NCBI RefSeq assembly: GCF_963259705.1
Contig: NC_081844.1
Span: 104,682,671-104,746,670 of the forward strand
Length of the DNA: 64,000 nucleotides
Direction: 5' to 3'
Source of the DNA: Myotis daubentonii
Lineage: Eukaryota; Chordata; Mammalia; Chiroptera; Vespertilionidae
Positions 44,708-55,312 of this stretch are shown here, piece by piece (position 1 is the first letter of the stretch; every line of letters starts with the position of its first letter). The notes beneath the pieces are model-generated. The model searched no databases, was not told where the DNA came from, and worked only from the letters and a program-made list of their open reading frames with translations. A program made the position numbers and the translations under genes.

Positions 44708-45452
44708 GTTCGATCAAAAAATATTTATTGAGCACCTTGTATAGTCAGACCCTCCCTCCATTGGATGCTGGGAAGCTAATGGTGAATGAGACAGACATTG
44801 TCCCTGCCTTTAAGGAGCTCCACCGAGGAAAGGAAACAGGCACTGAGCAAGTCACTGCAGAAGTAAACATCTAATTTAGACTTGGGACAAGCGCCTGGAA
44901 GGGAAAAGATAAAGTCTTGTAAAAAGCATAAAATGAGGTGCCTACTAGAACAAGCTAATGTACTCAACTTAGAGAAAGCCCTGTGTCTGAGCAGAGTAGT
45001 GGGAGGCAAAACCGAAGGAAGGGCTATAGATGTTATTTGGCTAAGTAGAGACATGAGTGATGGGAGTTGGATTTTTAAAATTCAACTCTGGTTGCTCCCA
45101 GGCGGGGAGGAAGCAAGAATCAAAGCGGATACCGGGCAGGCGGCTACTGCTACAGTGCAGGAGAGATGCGGTGGTTGACTGAACTGGAGTAGAGAAACAG
45201 AGAGAGCCTAGCCATATTCCGAAGGTAGATTGGAAAGGGCTTGGTCAACAGTTGGATGTGGCCAGGAAGAGAAGGTGTCAGCTGTTCATAGGGACAGATG
45301 GGAGATAGAAGTATATTACTAAGATAAGGAAGAGGGTCAGGTTTGAGATGAGTAAAGAGGTAAAGATCAAGAATTCCAACTGAGCATCTTGAACTTGAGA
45401 CGCCTGTAAAATACCCGCCTGGAGTTTGCGAACAGAGAATTGTGTATGGAAC
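44708..45452 (-). mobile_element. L2 LINE 3' region, long copy (minus strand)
   Basis: Begins 'aaaaaatatttattgagcaccttgtatagtcagaccctccctcc', continues 'gaatgagacagacattgtccctgcctttaaggagctcc' and ends in the region antisense to the end of ORF2 ('aagatcaagaattccaactgagcatcttgaacttgagacgcctgtaaaata'). About 740 bp. Confidence 0.85.
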
Positions 45453-45454
45453 AC

Positions 45455-45631
45455 AGAGCCATTCTGCAAATATTTACTGAAAACCTAACCTGTGTCAGGC
45501 ACTGGGGTGGGTGTAATACAAGGATGTACGTAAGACATGATCCCTGACCTCTAGGACCTCACTGCCCATTGCTTAAGATGACAAATGGGAAAATATTGCA
45601 ATAAGAGGTAGGAATGATTTTTAAACACCAT

Positions 45632-45688
<57 letters not shown>

Positions 45689-45720
45689 GGCTATCTGAGT
45701 TGAAAAGACAAGGAAAGCCC
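45455..45720 (-). mobile_element. Second L2 3' end (minus strand)
   Basis: Restarts at the L2 end: 'ctgcaaatatttactgaaaacctaacctgtgtcaggcactggggtggg' then 'catgatccctgacctctaggacctcactgcc'. Two L2 copies in tandem, same orientation. Confidence 0.8.
45632..45685. repeat. (GA)n microsatellite
   Basis: About 26 GA units inside the L2 copy. This one is not part of a Ves element, as no SINE head flanks it. Confidence 0.95.
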
Positions 45721-46714
45721 TCCCCGCCCTCCCCGGCTGAGTTGATGGAGGGTAGGCATCCAGGTAGAAGTCAGAGTGAGGAGAGAGGGCATCGAGGGCA
45801 GGCTCTGGAGGAGGCAGAATCCTCACTGCCCAGAACAGAGAAGGCACTAGCACTGTGCCTGCCTGGGTGGAGCTCTGCAGCCATCACCTGACCAGGTGTG
45901 GGCGGGGCAGAAGAAGGACACACTAGGTTCTCAGCTCCAGCTGGGCCACACCCGCAGGGGTGAGGATTGACATTTTGATGGTAAAAGTGAGGGTCTGGAG
46001 GGAACTTACCCATCATGAGAAGAAGCCAGGCAACGGGAGGGACATTGGCCAGGTTTGCTCTAGAGAAACTGATATTCCTCCTCCTCCTTAGAGGGGAGGG
46101 GAGCAGGAGTTGACCTTTGGGCTGTCTTTGTGCCCCAGCCTCTGCCCCTGGAACATCTGTACTGAACAACGAAACATCCCAATCCCTTTGTTCTGTGTTC
46201 ACCAGGCACTGCTGTCTTTGGCTAAAGAGAGTTTTCGAGGGGCTGAGAATGTTCTTGAAAGAAGAGTCTCTTTAACGTAGCCCAGGTATCGTGGGTATAA
46301 ATTTATGCCCAGGAACTTTTGTGAGATGGATGACAGGGCCATGATTTTCTCTGAGTCAGGTCTAACCCAGAGCAGCCCTGGCCTGACTCATCTGGCCTTG
46401 ACAGGGACTCAATCTCAGCTTCCTCACACCCAGAGAGTCACAGAGAAGTTCCTGGTCTTAGATGTACCCTGCTCACCACTGGTTCAGCCAGTGCGTGGTC
46501 ATGCATGTCCCTAACAGTGGGGGCTCTGCCGGTTCAGTACCCCGGGGACTGGGGGCACAGTCCCCCCTGAGGCATGCCAAGGGTAGGAGTTACTGAACTT
46601 TGCTACAGCCCCTTTTTTCACTCAGTTTCCACCTCCTCCTCCTTCTCAGCATCATGTGTCCCTCTTGCTCCCCTCAAAGCTCTCAAAGGCAGCAGTGCTG
46701 CAACTTTACCCCCA
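45721..46714. other. Single-copy intronic sequence
   Basis: No repeat recognised. The 143-codon minus frame (45771-46202) carries no known motif. Confidence 0.35.
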
Positions 46715-46850
46715 TTAGTGCTCCTGGGTGGCTTGTTTAGCGCAGCTTCCTGGGCCAGCACCGGGGTTCTGATTCAGCATGTCTTGGGGGAGGGGGCTAA
46801 GAATGCATTTCAAACAAGATCCAGGTGATACCCAGGTGAGGCCTACGCTA
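46715..46850 (+). mobile_element. MER5A-like hAT fragment
   Basis: 'tggccagcaccggggttctgattcagcatgtcttgggggagggggctaagaatgcatttcaaacaagatccaggtgatacccaggtgaggcc' follows the right two-thirds of MER5A-type elements. Confidence 0.65.
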
Positions 46851-47584
46851 TTGGTGCAGCTGTGAGGACACCGCTCCAAGTGGAGGGGACATAAGTCCTC
46901 CTCCTCCTATGGAACCGGCAGGGAGAGAGAAGTCACAGGGAAGTGGAAGCGGAAATAAACATTTCAATTAATTGCCGCACCATCCACGATCTCATGCCGA
47001 TGATGAAATCATATTGGCCAACACATGGTTCCAATGCAGACTTTCTGAACTCCTGTGCTTGGGGAGGAAGCCCCCAGGAGTACCTGGTATCTTTCTTCCC
47101 AGGGGACACAGGCCTGTGCTTTCAGCAACTCCTCCTTAGCCTGGAGCTCAGGACCCCGGCTTGGGGCTCCTGGCCCCTGCTCCTGGTCAGGTGATTTTTA
47201 GAAAGTTGCTCTGCTCCTACCCCCAAGTTCAGACAGTGATTTCTCTTCCTGTTGCCCAGACTTGTCATTGAGAAGCCTGGCGCCATCTGCGAAATACATT
47301 TGCAAGTAAAATGTCCAAGTGGCAGGAGAGAGGCCGGGGAGAAGGGCAGCGAGCTGCGGTGAGCTGTGTCAGCCCCGCAGCCTGCAGTAGCTGTCAGCCC
47401 TCGGCCAGCCTTCCTGCTGGAAATAGAAACCCGGAGGTGTCCCTGCCCGCAGGGCCTCCCGCTGCCTCTCCCCACAGCACCTGGGGATGGGGTTGCCCTT
47501 GAAAGTCAAAGTTAAGTGGAAATGCCCCCAGTGCTTCCTCTCCCAGTGGCAGCAAGGAAGAGTGTCTGCTGGGACTGCCCTGCC
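46851..47584. other. Single-copy intronic sequence
   Basis: Nothing recognised apart from ordinary GC-moderate DNA. The 117-codon minus frame (47122-47475) is unsupported. Confidence 0.35.
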
Positions 47585-47765
47585 TTCAAATCTCGGTGCC
47601 ATGTATTAGCCGAGGGTGGTTTTAGACAAGCTCCATTACCTCCCTGTGCCAAAGCGTCCTCATTGCCAAAGTCAGACGAGAATACATCTCCCCCTAATGT
47701 TGTTGGGAGGATTCAAAGAGACAATGTGTGTCAGTTGCTTAGCGTGGATCTGCTTCATTGCAAGT
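47585..47765 (+). repeat. MIR (plus strand)
   Basis: 'gacaagctccattacctccctgtgccaaagcgtcctcattgcc' and 'tgttgttgggaggattcaaagagacaatg'. Confidence 0.82.
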
Positions 47766-47889
47766 GTGCAAATGAAGGGGTGCATTCATTCCCCCTACTC
47801 TGTCCTGGATAATGGAGTTCCCATCTTAATTTTCCTCCTGGACCAGAAGCTCCTAAAGAGCAGGAGCTGGGTCTGATTCCCTTTTGTGT

Positions 47890-47975
47890 CCATTCCTTCA
47901 ATCACCAAATCTCTGTTGAAGTCCTACTATGTGCCAGTCACTGTACTAGGGGCCCAGCATCCGGCCCTGCCCGTG
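47890..47975 (-). mobile_element. L2 3' end fragment (minus strand)
   Basis: 'ccttcaatcaccaaatctctgttgaagtcctactatgtgccagtcactgtactaggggcccagcatcc'. Confidence 0.75.
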
Positions 47976-48049
47976 GTATGCAGATGTTGATGAATAGTTA
48001 ATGAATGAGATTGATGAGAAGGTTACAAAAGGTACATTTAATTAAACAG

Positions 48050-48215
48050 CACCCAGTGCTTGTCAAACTTCAGTAGCCGGCTGCCCACCTGGGAATCTTC
48101 ACAGGATCAAATTCTGATTCGTCAAGTCTAGACTGGGGCCTGAGTGAGACTCTTCATGTCTAACAAGTTCCCAGGTGAGCCTGTGGCTGCTGGTCTGAGG
48201 ACTGCACTCTGAGGA
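48050..48215 (+). mobile_element. MER5A hAT MITE (plus strand)
   Basis: Starts 'cccagtgcttgtcaaacttcagtag' and ends 'aacaagttcccaggtgagcctgtggctgctggtctgaggactgcac', covering most of MER5A. Confidence 0.85.
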
Positions 48216-48394
48216 GCCAGGCACTGGCACCCCTGTCTTGTCTCACTTATTGCTCCTAAAACCTTGTGAGTCAGGAATGAGGAGAAGCAGGTTCCTGGGG
48301 ACCGGGTAGCTGGTTTAGGACAGCTGGCCAGACTGGAGTCAGGGCGGCTGCCCCGCTTTGTCTGTCGAGCCACACTGACTCCCCAAGAATGGTG

Positions 48395-48500
48395 GTCCCT
48401 ACATTGGCTGCATGTAGAACCACCCAGGGAGTGTGAAGAACCCTGATGTCTGGGAATTGGATGGCAGGTAATTCTAATGTGCAGCAACATTTTGGAACCA
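48395..48500 (+). mobile_element. MER20-like hAT MITE
   Basis: 'cattggctgcatgtagaaccacccagggagtgtgaagaaccctgatgtctggg' and 'aggtaattctaatgtgcagc' correspond to MER20 5' and 3' parts with the centre deleted. Confidence 0.65.
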
Positions 48501-48559
48501 GAGGTTCCAAGCCCAATTCATCCAAGGGACAAGAAAGGAAGGGGCCTAATTGCCAATCT

Positions 48560-48690
48560 CTCTACTTTCAGGTACCAACCATAGACTTTCAGTATTTGGA
48601 GCTAAAGGCCCCTTTATTACTTTACAGGTGAGGACATTGAGGCCAACAGAGATTAAGAGATTCAACCATGATCTCCCAACTCATCTTTTT
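48560..48690 (-). repeat. Possible MIR (minus strand)
   Basis: 'tactttacaggtgaggacattgaggccaacagagattaagagattcaacc' is a diverged reverse MIR core. Confidence 0.5.
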
Positions 48691-48819
48691 TGGGGGGCTG
48701 GGGGATGGAGGGGTGACATGACTTGGAGTTGAAGAGCCCAAAACTTTGCTGTTTCTGTGTAGTTTTAACTTAACAACCGTTGATAACTTAGCCATGTGAC
48801 ATGCCTACACTTTAAATTG

Positions 48820-49150
48820 TAACCATTAATTGGGCACTTATTCTGTGAGTGGAATTAAATTATCCACTTAAGGAATGTGACCACATTTAATCTACCTAAC
48901 ACCCCCACAAAGCCAACATTACTTACAGAGCCCTACACAGCGGGGAACTGGGGAGCCAGGATGCAAATTCAGCTGTGGGTGACACCAAGTCCCCACCCTC
49001 GGAGTAGAAGGAACTGTGACTTTGTAGCCTTGTTTTATAGATGAAGACCAGGAAGGGGAAGCAGCCTGCCCAGGGGCACACAGGAAGCAAGTGGCAGGCC
49101 TGGAAGTGAGATCAGGGTCTTCTAACTCTGGGCCCAGTGCTGTTTCCTAC
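48820..49150 (-). repeat. MIR (minus strand), stretched by internal insertion or two copies
   Basis: 'gggcacttattctgtgagtgg…ccacatttaatctacctaacacccccacaa' followed later by 'ttgttttatagatgaagaccaggaaggggaagcagcctgcccaggggcacacagg'. Spacing exceeds one MIR, so either an insertion or two MIRs. Confidence 0.72.
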
Positions 49151-49407
49151 GATGTCCCAGGGACATGAGGCCAGGAAGAAAGGCCAGGACTCCAAAGCCA
49201 TCGCCCCTCCCACTCAGGCTCCAGCCCCTACACCGTGAGCACTTTACTTTCTATAACAGACCAGCCTTTAGTCCAATTCCCCAAGGAAACTAATTACAAG
49301 AGAGCCCTTTGCCAATCTGTGCATCCCCTCCAAGCAGACCCAAATCAGTACATGTCCTTCCTGTCTCTTCCAACCTGTGCCCCATTTCCTCTGCCATCTG
49401 AGACCAC

Positions 49408-50203
49408 ATAGCTACTCATTGAGCAAATATTTGTTGAGTACCTACTGTGAGCCAGGCACTCTATTGCAGATGAAGAGAAAAGGAGAAAATGGGACCCTAC
49501 CCCAGTCTCTGCCTTCACAGCCCTAAGGCAGAGATAGACGGGTACGGAGGGGGCTCCTGAGAACCGACTAGTGCCATTGGTGATGATCCCGGGAAATGAG
49601 AGCTCAGAGAAGGGTCCCCAATGCAGCTGGGGGTGGAGAGGCTCCCAGAGGCCTTACTGGAGGAAGGGATTTCAAATGTGAGACCTGAAATTCAATAGAG
49701 GTGGGGTGTGTGTGTGTGTATGTATGCACATGCTGAGGCTGGGAACAACATATGGACAGCTGTCAGAGGTGATCTGAATATGATCTGGGTAAGTGAGTTG
49801 GAGGGAATTAGGGCAGATTCTGTGGGTCCTGATGGTAGAGTCTGAAGGAGCAAGAAGGAAGGACTGCAGTAGAAAAGGGGCCAGATCGTGCAGGGACTCG
49901 CACCACTGCTAAGAGGTTTATATTTTTCTGTAAGAGTCAGTGGATCCATTAAAGATTTTAAGCAGGAATGAGAATTAGTCTCATTCCAACTCAGTAAGAT
50001 TACGCTCTGGCTGCAATATGGAGATGAGGGGGGCAGAGGTGGAAGCTGGGGACCTCTTAGGAGGCTATTGGCATAATCCAGGTCATGATGGTGGTGGTTT
50101 CAATTAGGGTAGTGAGAGTGGGGACAGAGGAATGAACACATTTGAGACAGATTTCTGAGGCTCCAGGCCTGGTGACTTATGAAATGTGAGCCGGGAGAGA
50201 GAA
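49408..50203 (-). mobile_element. L2 LINE, long copy, first segment (minus strand)
   Basis: Opens 'ttgagcaaatatttgttgagtacctactgtgagccaggcactctattgcag' and continues through 'gaggccttactggaggaaggg', 'aggggccagatcgtgcagggactcg', 'taaagattttaagcaggaatgagaattagtctca', 'acgctctggctgcaatatggagatgaggggggcagaggtggaagctggg' and 'aggaggctattggcataatccagg', all antisense L2. It resumes after a Ves insertion at 50451. Confidence 0.92.
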
Positions 50204-50450
50204 AGAGGGAGGAAGGGCCCAGTCGGTGTGGCTCAGTGGTTGAGCGTCAACCTATGAACCGGAAGGTCACTGTTGGATTCCTGGTCAGGGCACATGCCTG
50301 GGTTGTGAGCTCGATACGCAGTAGGGGGCATGCAGGAGGCAGCAGATCACTGATTCTCTCTCGTCATTGATTCTATCTCTCTCTTCCCCTCCCTTCTTCT
50401 CTGAAATCAATAAAAATAGATTTTAAAAAGACAAGTCAAGAGGAAGGAAG
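50204..50450 (+). mobile_element. Ves SINE (plus strand) inserted in L2, 12-bp duplication
   Basis: AGAGGGAGGAAG (50204-50215) and AGAGGAAGGAAG (50439-50450) flank the element. Head 'gcccagtcggtgtggctcagtggttgagcgtcaacctatgaacc' with A box 'tggctcagtgg' and B-box region 'gttggattcctgg', then 'gtagggggcatgcaggaggcagc' and tail 'gaaatcaataaaaatagattttaaaaag'. Confidence 0.96.
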
Positions 50451-50620
50451 AGAGAGAGAACAGAATCAAGGACTGTGGCTGGGCTATTGTCTTGAGCTAG
50501 TGGATGGTTCTGAGGAGTGCGAGGTGGTGGGGGAGGAAGAGGGTTCTGAGAGGGGAAAGATGATGTTGACATGTTTATTATGTGGTGTCCCTGGGGAAAT
50601 GTACAGTAGGAAGCTGGACT
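50451..50620 (-). mobile_element. L2 LINE continuation after the Ves insertion (minus strand)
   Basis: 'gaatcaaggactgtggctgggctattgtcttgagctagtggatgg' and 'gggaaagatgatgttgacatg' continue antisense L2 into the region just 3' of the reverse-transcriptase core. Together with 49408-50203 this is a roughly 1-kb L2 relic. Confidence 0.82.
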
Positions 50621-50859
50621 CCTGGAATGTTCTTTATTTATCAGAAGAGACCTTGAAGCTGTCAACACTTTGTAATCTTATCTTCCTAGGAGAAAGGACG
50701 GAAAGAATGACAGCTTGAGACCAGTCATTGACTGCTGTAGCTCATGACATGGCTCAGGGAGATCACTAAGCAACAGAGGCCCTGGGGGCCCTGGGACAGC
50801 TAAGAAGACCTCTTGTTTTTAAAATCATAGAAAATGAGACAGCCCTCCCAGTCTCTTCA

Positions 50860-51085
50860 ATGGGCATTCACTCACTCACTCACTCACTCACTTAGATAAT
50901 CTTTTACTGAGCACTTTCCCTGTGCCAGACATTGAGGATACAGGATGCAGAAAAAGGCCCCTGCTCTGAGTGTCTCCAGGGCTGGTGGAGAACACAGATA
51001 TGTGGACATATGATTAAGATTCCATGTCATGGGCAGAGGAGAGCTGGATATCAATGCTCAGGAGACCCAGAGGTTCTTGGACTTT
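50860..51085 (-). mobile_element. L2 3' end (minus strand) with (CACT)n head
   Basis: (CACT)n at 50869-50892, then 'ataatcttttactgagcactttccctgtgccagacattgaggatacaggatgcag'. Confidence 0.82.
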
Positions 51086-51299
51086 GGGATGCCAAACATT
51101 GCCACGGAGTAGGTGTGGGTATGCGTAGAATGGTTTTCAGTTTTCATTTTGGTTCATTGTTCAAAATTCACAGCTGCAGAGATGGGGCCTTCAAATTTCA
51201 CAGTTTTCAATATTATCACAATTCTGACTCCCTCCAAGTCCTTAGGAAAGCCACTCCCAAAGGCTACTCACTTGATGCTGTGTTAATGGGGATAAAAGC
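51086..51299. other. Unassigned sequence between L2 segments
   Basis: May be insertion or diverged L2. No identity claimed. Confidence 0.3.
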
Positions 51300-51655
51300 C
51301 TTGAAAGGAGAACTAATTGAGTGTTACAGGAGCAGAGGGAGTACCTAGCTCTGTCTGGGGTAGAAGAACATCAGGTGGAATCAGAGAAGGCTGCCTGGAG
51401 GAGGGAAAGGCACATGCGTGGGTCTTTAAACATGAATTGGACATCATGGTGTATAAAAGAAGGCTCCTATGGCTTATGCCAATGCCAAGAGAGTGAAGAG
51501 AACGTTGGAGTCGATGGCCTGGCTGGGGAGAAGCAGGATTCAGGGGGTGGGCAGCCTTGAATGTTATTCTGGGGAGACAGGTGGGCATGAAGGAAACAGT
51601 GGGGAAAAGCCCATACGTGCAAATGCCCACAGGGACCAGGCAGGGACATAAATGA
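51300..51655 (-). mobile_element. L2 internal 3' fragment (minus strand)
   Basis: 'gaatcagagaaggctgcctggaggagggaaaggcac' and 'agaaggctcctatggcttatgccaatgccaagag' resemble the antisense L2 section following the terminal 200 bp, so it is probably the same copy as at 50860. Confidence 0.6.
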
Positions 51656-51659
51656 ACTG

Positions 51660-51761
51660 GTAGGGTGACCAACCGTCTCAGTTTGCAAGCATTTCCTGGG
51701 ACACGGGGCTCTTAGTGCTAAAAGTAGGAAAGTCCTGGGCTAGCCAGGATGAGTTGGTTGC
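51660..51761 (+). mobile_element. Short inverted-repeat DNA transposon (TAGGGTGACCAACCGTC type)
   Basis: The left end 'tagggtgaccaaccgtctcagtttgc' and right end 'ggatgagttggttgctc' are approximate reverse complements. The centre 'cctgggacacggggctcttagtgctaaaagtaggaaagtcctggg' fits a common old mammalian MITE. Confidence 0.75.
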
Positions 51762-52504
51762 TCAAGAATGGAGGCCAGGCCTTGGCTACCTGGAGAGTTG
51801 TGTCCACACCCTCAGCCCTGCCCTCTCAGGTGGCAGCTAGCTGCCAGTACTGCCCTATGGGAATGCAAAATGGGATCTTGGATCCTCCCAATATCCTAGA
51901 GGCGCTGAGAATCTAGAAATCTAGAATGTTATGCAATAGCTTCTGGTGTTTAAATGTTGACCCAAAAAGTCAAATGTTTCAGAAACACCGTGCTGGCCAA
52001 ACAAAGCATTTCCATGGGCTTTGCGAGGCTTGGGTGCTGTCAGTGTGAGAATCTCCAGGCAAAGTGATGCAAGTAGAGCCCCCCCCCCCCTGTTTCTGCC
52101 CTGAGGCCCCTTAAACACACATGCAGATGATTTTCATTATGCAGAGTGACTTCAGTGATCAATCGTTTGGTTCTTAATTTGATGCTGTTAACCAGATTTG
52201 GATGCTGGGCAAAGAGTGTAATAGATCAAAGCAGGGATAAATAGTGGTAATAGAGACACCCACTTAATTTTTTTAAAAGATGACATTAGTGCTCAATGGT
52301 TTGCTCTTCCCCAAATCTGGAAACCTATGTGATGAGGAAGATAAAGAAGACTGTGCATCACAAACACCAGCCTTAGTGGTTAGTTGAGGCCCATTTATCC
52401 GGGATTTCAGTTCAACTACTTGGCTGAGATAGGATTGGGAAAGCATAGTCACTTTGTTTGTGGGGAACTTGGAGACTCGGGAGGAACGTTGGGAGGCAGT
52501 AGAG
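51762..52504. other. Single-copy sequence with poly(C) tract
   Basis: C12 at 52079-52090. The AT-rich flank 52130-52300 carries TTAATTT motifs. The 135-codon minus frame (52273-52680) shows no domain. Confidence 0.35.
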
Positions 52505-52650
52505 AATTGTATACTTTTAACACAGTGGTCAGAATGGTAGGGCTCTAGTACCAGTTCTGCCACTTTCAGAGGCTGTGTGACCACGGAGAAACCACCTAAC
52601 CTCTCTGGACCATGGCTCCCCCATTTGTGCTGCAAAGAAGCTGGCTTGCA
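52505..52650 (+). repeat. MIR (plus strand)
   Basis: 'cagtggtcagaatggtagggctctagtaccagttctgccactttcagaggctgtgtgaccacgg' is the MIR head and middle. Confidence 0.85.
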
Positions 52651-53510
52651 AGGACTCCCAAGAATCACTCTTTCCATCATCTCTCCGATTCTAAGCTTTG
52701 ACTTTGATTAGACTTTTGTCAGGATTTCTTCTGGGGTGAAAGAGTCAGCAGGGGTTTAAAAGAACAAATCAGCTCAGACAATAGTAACATCTTTTTCCTT
52801 TTCTAGATGGAATTAGTAGATATGGCCTGCAGTAAGTTGATCTATCTGGATGCCACCAGGCCAGCTCTCTGGATGGCACTTTTCATTGTGTCGCTTGATT
52901 TTTCTTTAATTGAGTGCAGATCAGACCTTAGCGATGGGAGCTGGGTGCAGGGAGAAAGCCTCAGAGGCAGGGGCTCTCTGACCAGGCAGCCTTCTGCTCC
53001 CGGAGTGGGGGCGGGGGCAGGTGGGAGAGGACCTGCATGCATGCCAAGCTGCAGTGTCACCTTTATTAATGATGACGGCCAGGGAGTCAGCAGGCAGCTA
53101 ATGCGGACTGCAGCGGAGGGTAATTGGAAGGTGTTGTTACCATTCCAAAGGACAGGGAAGCAAAGTGGGACAAATGGGAATTTAAGAGGAGGGAGGTGAG
53201 CAGAGGGAAAGGATGGGGGGGGGGGGAAGGAGTATGATGTCATTGGGAAAATTGCAAGCCAGTAAGTCAATGAGGTGTCATTCCCGGGTCAGAGAGGAAA
53301 CTGTCTAAGAGGAGCCAGCCTGTCGGGGAGCCGGGGCTGACAGGAAGCAGGAGATGGGGTTCTCGCCAGGGTCAGCTGAGCAGGAATGGACTTCCATTTC
53401 CTTCTGCTCCATCCTCCGTGGGCCTTCTGTGGGTGTTGTTGTTGTTGTTGTTTTGGGAGGGGGAGCATTTTCCCCCGTGAATGACATCAGAAGCAGTGCT
53501 CTATGCAAAA
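52651..53510. other. Single-copy sequence with poly(G) and (GTT)n tracts
   Basis: G12 at about 53215-53226 and (GTT)5 at 53437-53453. Frames of 130 and 142 codons on opposite strands (52807-53270) occupy the same bases and have no known motif. Confidence 0.4.
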
Positions 53511-53670
53511 GGGCTTGACAGGGGCTCGTTAATGTGCAGCCCGGAGTCAGCCATTCAGCCAGTGATCTCTGAGCTCAGTTTCATGGGATGTTTTATCATC
53601 CGGATCAGCTTCATAAAAGCCGGAGCATGACGATCCTGCCAGTTTTCACTGTTAACAGATGAAATAGCAC
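53511..53670. other. Repeat-free block, speculative regulatory candidate
   Basis: Short-motif-rich sequence ('gggatgttttatcatccggatcagcttcataaaagccgg', 'cactgttaacagatg') with no repeat identity. The palindromic GTTAAC is only suggestive. Confidence 0.15.
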
Positions 53671-54394
53671 TCCCTTCATAGGAATGATGAGCAAGGGCTG
53701 CAGTCGCTCCCTTTAGTTCTCAAGACCTTGTCAGCAGAGCTGGCCTGGAGGCAGCCCGGTAGGCAGGGGTCTGTGTGGCTTCCCGTTACCGTTACCTACA
53801 GGTGGGGGGTTAAGACCCTTTCAGTCTGCCCCCCGCCCTCCAAACATCGCTCGTGACCTCCATCTGCTGTGTCCACAGTAAGCTGCGGTCAGACCCTGCT
53901 ACCTGGTGTGCTAGACGGGCCGGGCTCTCCCAGTAGGAATAGCTAGACAGATGTAGGGACGAGGGGAGGTGCTAGGAGAGGCCTCAGAGAAAAGCTGGGC
54001 TCTACGTTTAGAACGTGAGGGGAGAGACCTTCTTCATACTCCTTTATTCTTCACAAAGGAAGCATGAGGTGAAGTTTTATCCACAAAGTACTCATCCTTC
54101 TTGAAAACTCTTGCCTGGCCTCCTGGTTGGCCATGAATGTGTGTCAGTCTGCCCCTCCACTCCTTTCAGCGTGGAGGCCCCGCAAAGGGAGAAGGACGAA
54201 GGGCGGGCAGAGCTTGTACAAATCACCACCCGCAATGCTCCCCAGGCCCACGGGAAGGTTTAAACCATCCCTCACGAGTCAACCAAAAGCCAACTCTACA
54301 ACTTCCTCAGCTAATCATCAAACCTCCTGGCGAATTGGAAAGGAGGTTGAGGCTGGGGGTGGCAAGAAGGCTGTGTGAGAGCCTCTGGGGTGCC
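53671..54394. other. Single-copy intronic sequence
   Basis: Nothing recognised. The frames at 54127-54448 overlap in two phases. Confidence 0.35.
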
Positions 54395-54580
54395 AGGCTC
54401 CCCACGGAACCCTCTTCCACTCCGTCCTCACAGCAGCCCTATCGGTAGCATGCACTGTTATCCCCATTTCAGAGATGAGAGAACTGAGGCTCAGAGAGTG
54501 AAAGCAATGTACCCCGAGTTCCAGAGCATCTGAAGAGAGCTGGGATTTGATCTCAGGACATGGGATGCCCTGTCTAGGGC
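54395..54580 (-). repeat. MIR (minus strand)
   Basis: 'gttatccccatttcagagatgagagaactgaggctcagagagtgaaagcaatgt' is an excellent reverse MIR core. Confidence 0.93.
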
Positions 54581-54835
54581 CTCAGAAAAACTGCGTCTAT
54601 CGGAAACCAGACATACTTCCTAGTGGTGTCTCACACTGAACCCTTCTTGGCCTTCAAAGCCCCAAGCAATGCCGCAAATGAAGGGGTGATCCTCAGCTGA
54701 GCCTGAAGTCATGGGAGACTGATACACCATAGCGCATAGTTATTAAGAGGACTGGTCTTATCTAGGCAGTTGTGCATCTAGCCTTATCAGGTGGTCTCTC
54801 TGCCTATATCATCTGCCAAACTAGTGCCATCCTTT

Positions 54836-54872
54836 CATCCACCCATTTATTCATCCATCCATCCATCTATGT
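54836..54872. repeat. (CATC)n-like repeat
   Basis: 'catccacccatttattcatccatccatccatc', imperfect tetranucleotide tract. Confidence 0.75.
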
Positions 54873-54989
54873 GTCTGTCCATTTCTCCAACATTCTTTTA
54901 TCTCTATATAGGCACAAGAAATGCTTAGAATGTTTCTTAAGATTTTAGAGGTTTATCACCTGCATTGAATATTCTTAGCATTCAGGGGT

Positions 54990-55110
54990 AGGCAAGGGGC
55001 ATGGTAAAGTGAACTATTATGCATTTTTCTTCATGTGATTGCTTAATTTTCATATTAAGATTATATCATGTTTACAAAACAATAGTCTTTTTGTTTTTTC
55101 TAAAGAAAAC
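54990..55110 (+). mobile_element. Possible L1M 3' remnant
   Basis: AT-rich with 'ttaattttcatattaagattatatcatgtttac', reminiscent of L1M 3' UTR. Not secure. Confidence 0.3.
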
Positions 55111-55111
55111 A

Positions 55112-55312
55112 AAAACATTCTGGAGTCAAGCTGCCCTAGGCAGCCGTGTCACCTCTCTGCCCCTTGGTTCCCTCGTCTGTAAAGTGCACGTGGTTTTGCC
55201 AACGTTGACTGGATGTTGTGAGGATGAAATGAGATGCAGCATCGACAGCGCTTGGCCCATAGCACGTGCTCAATACCTGGTGGCTGCTGTTACCATCAGC
55301 ATGCTTTTTCAG
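55112..55312 (+). repeat. MIR (plus strand)
   Basis: 'tgtcacctctctgccccttggttccctcgtctgtaaagtgc', 'gttgtgaggatgaaatgagatgc', 'agcacgtgctcaatacctgg'. Confidence 0.9.
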
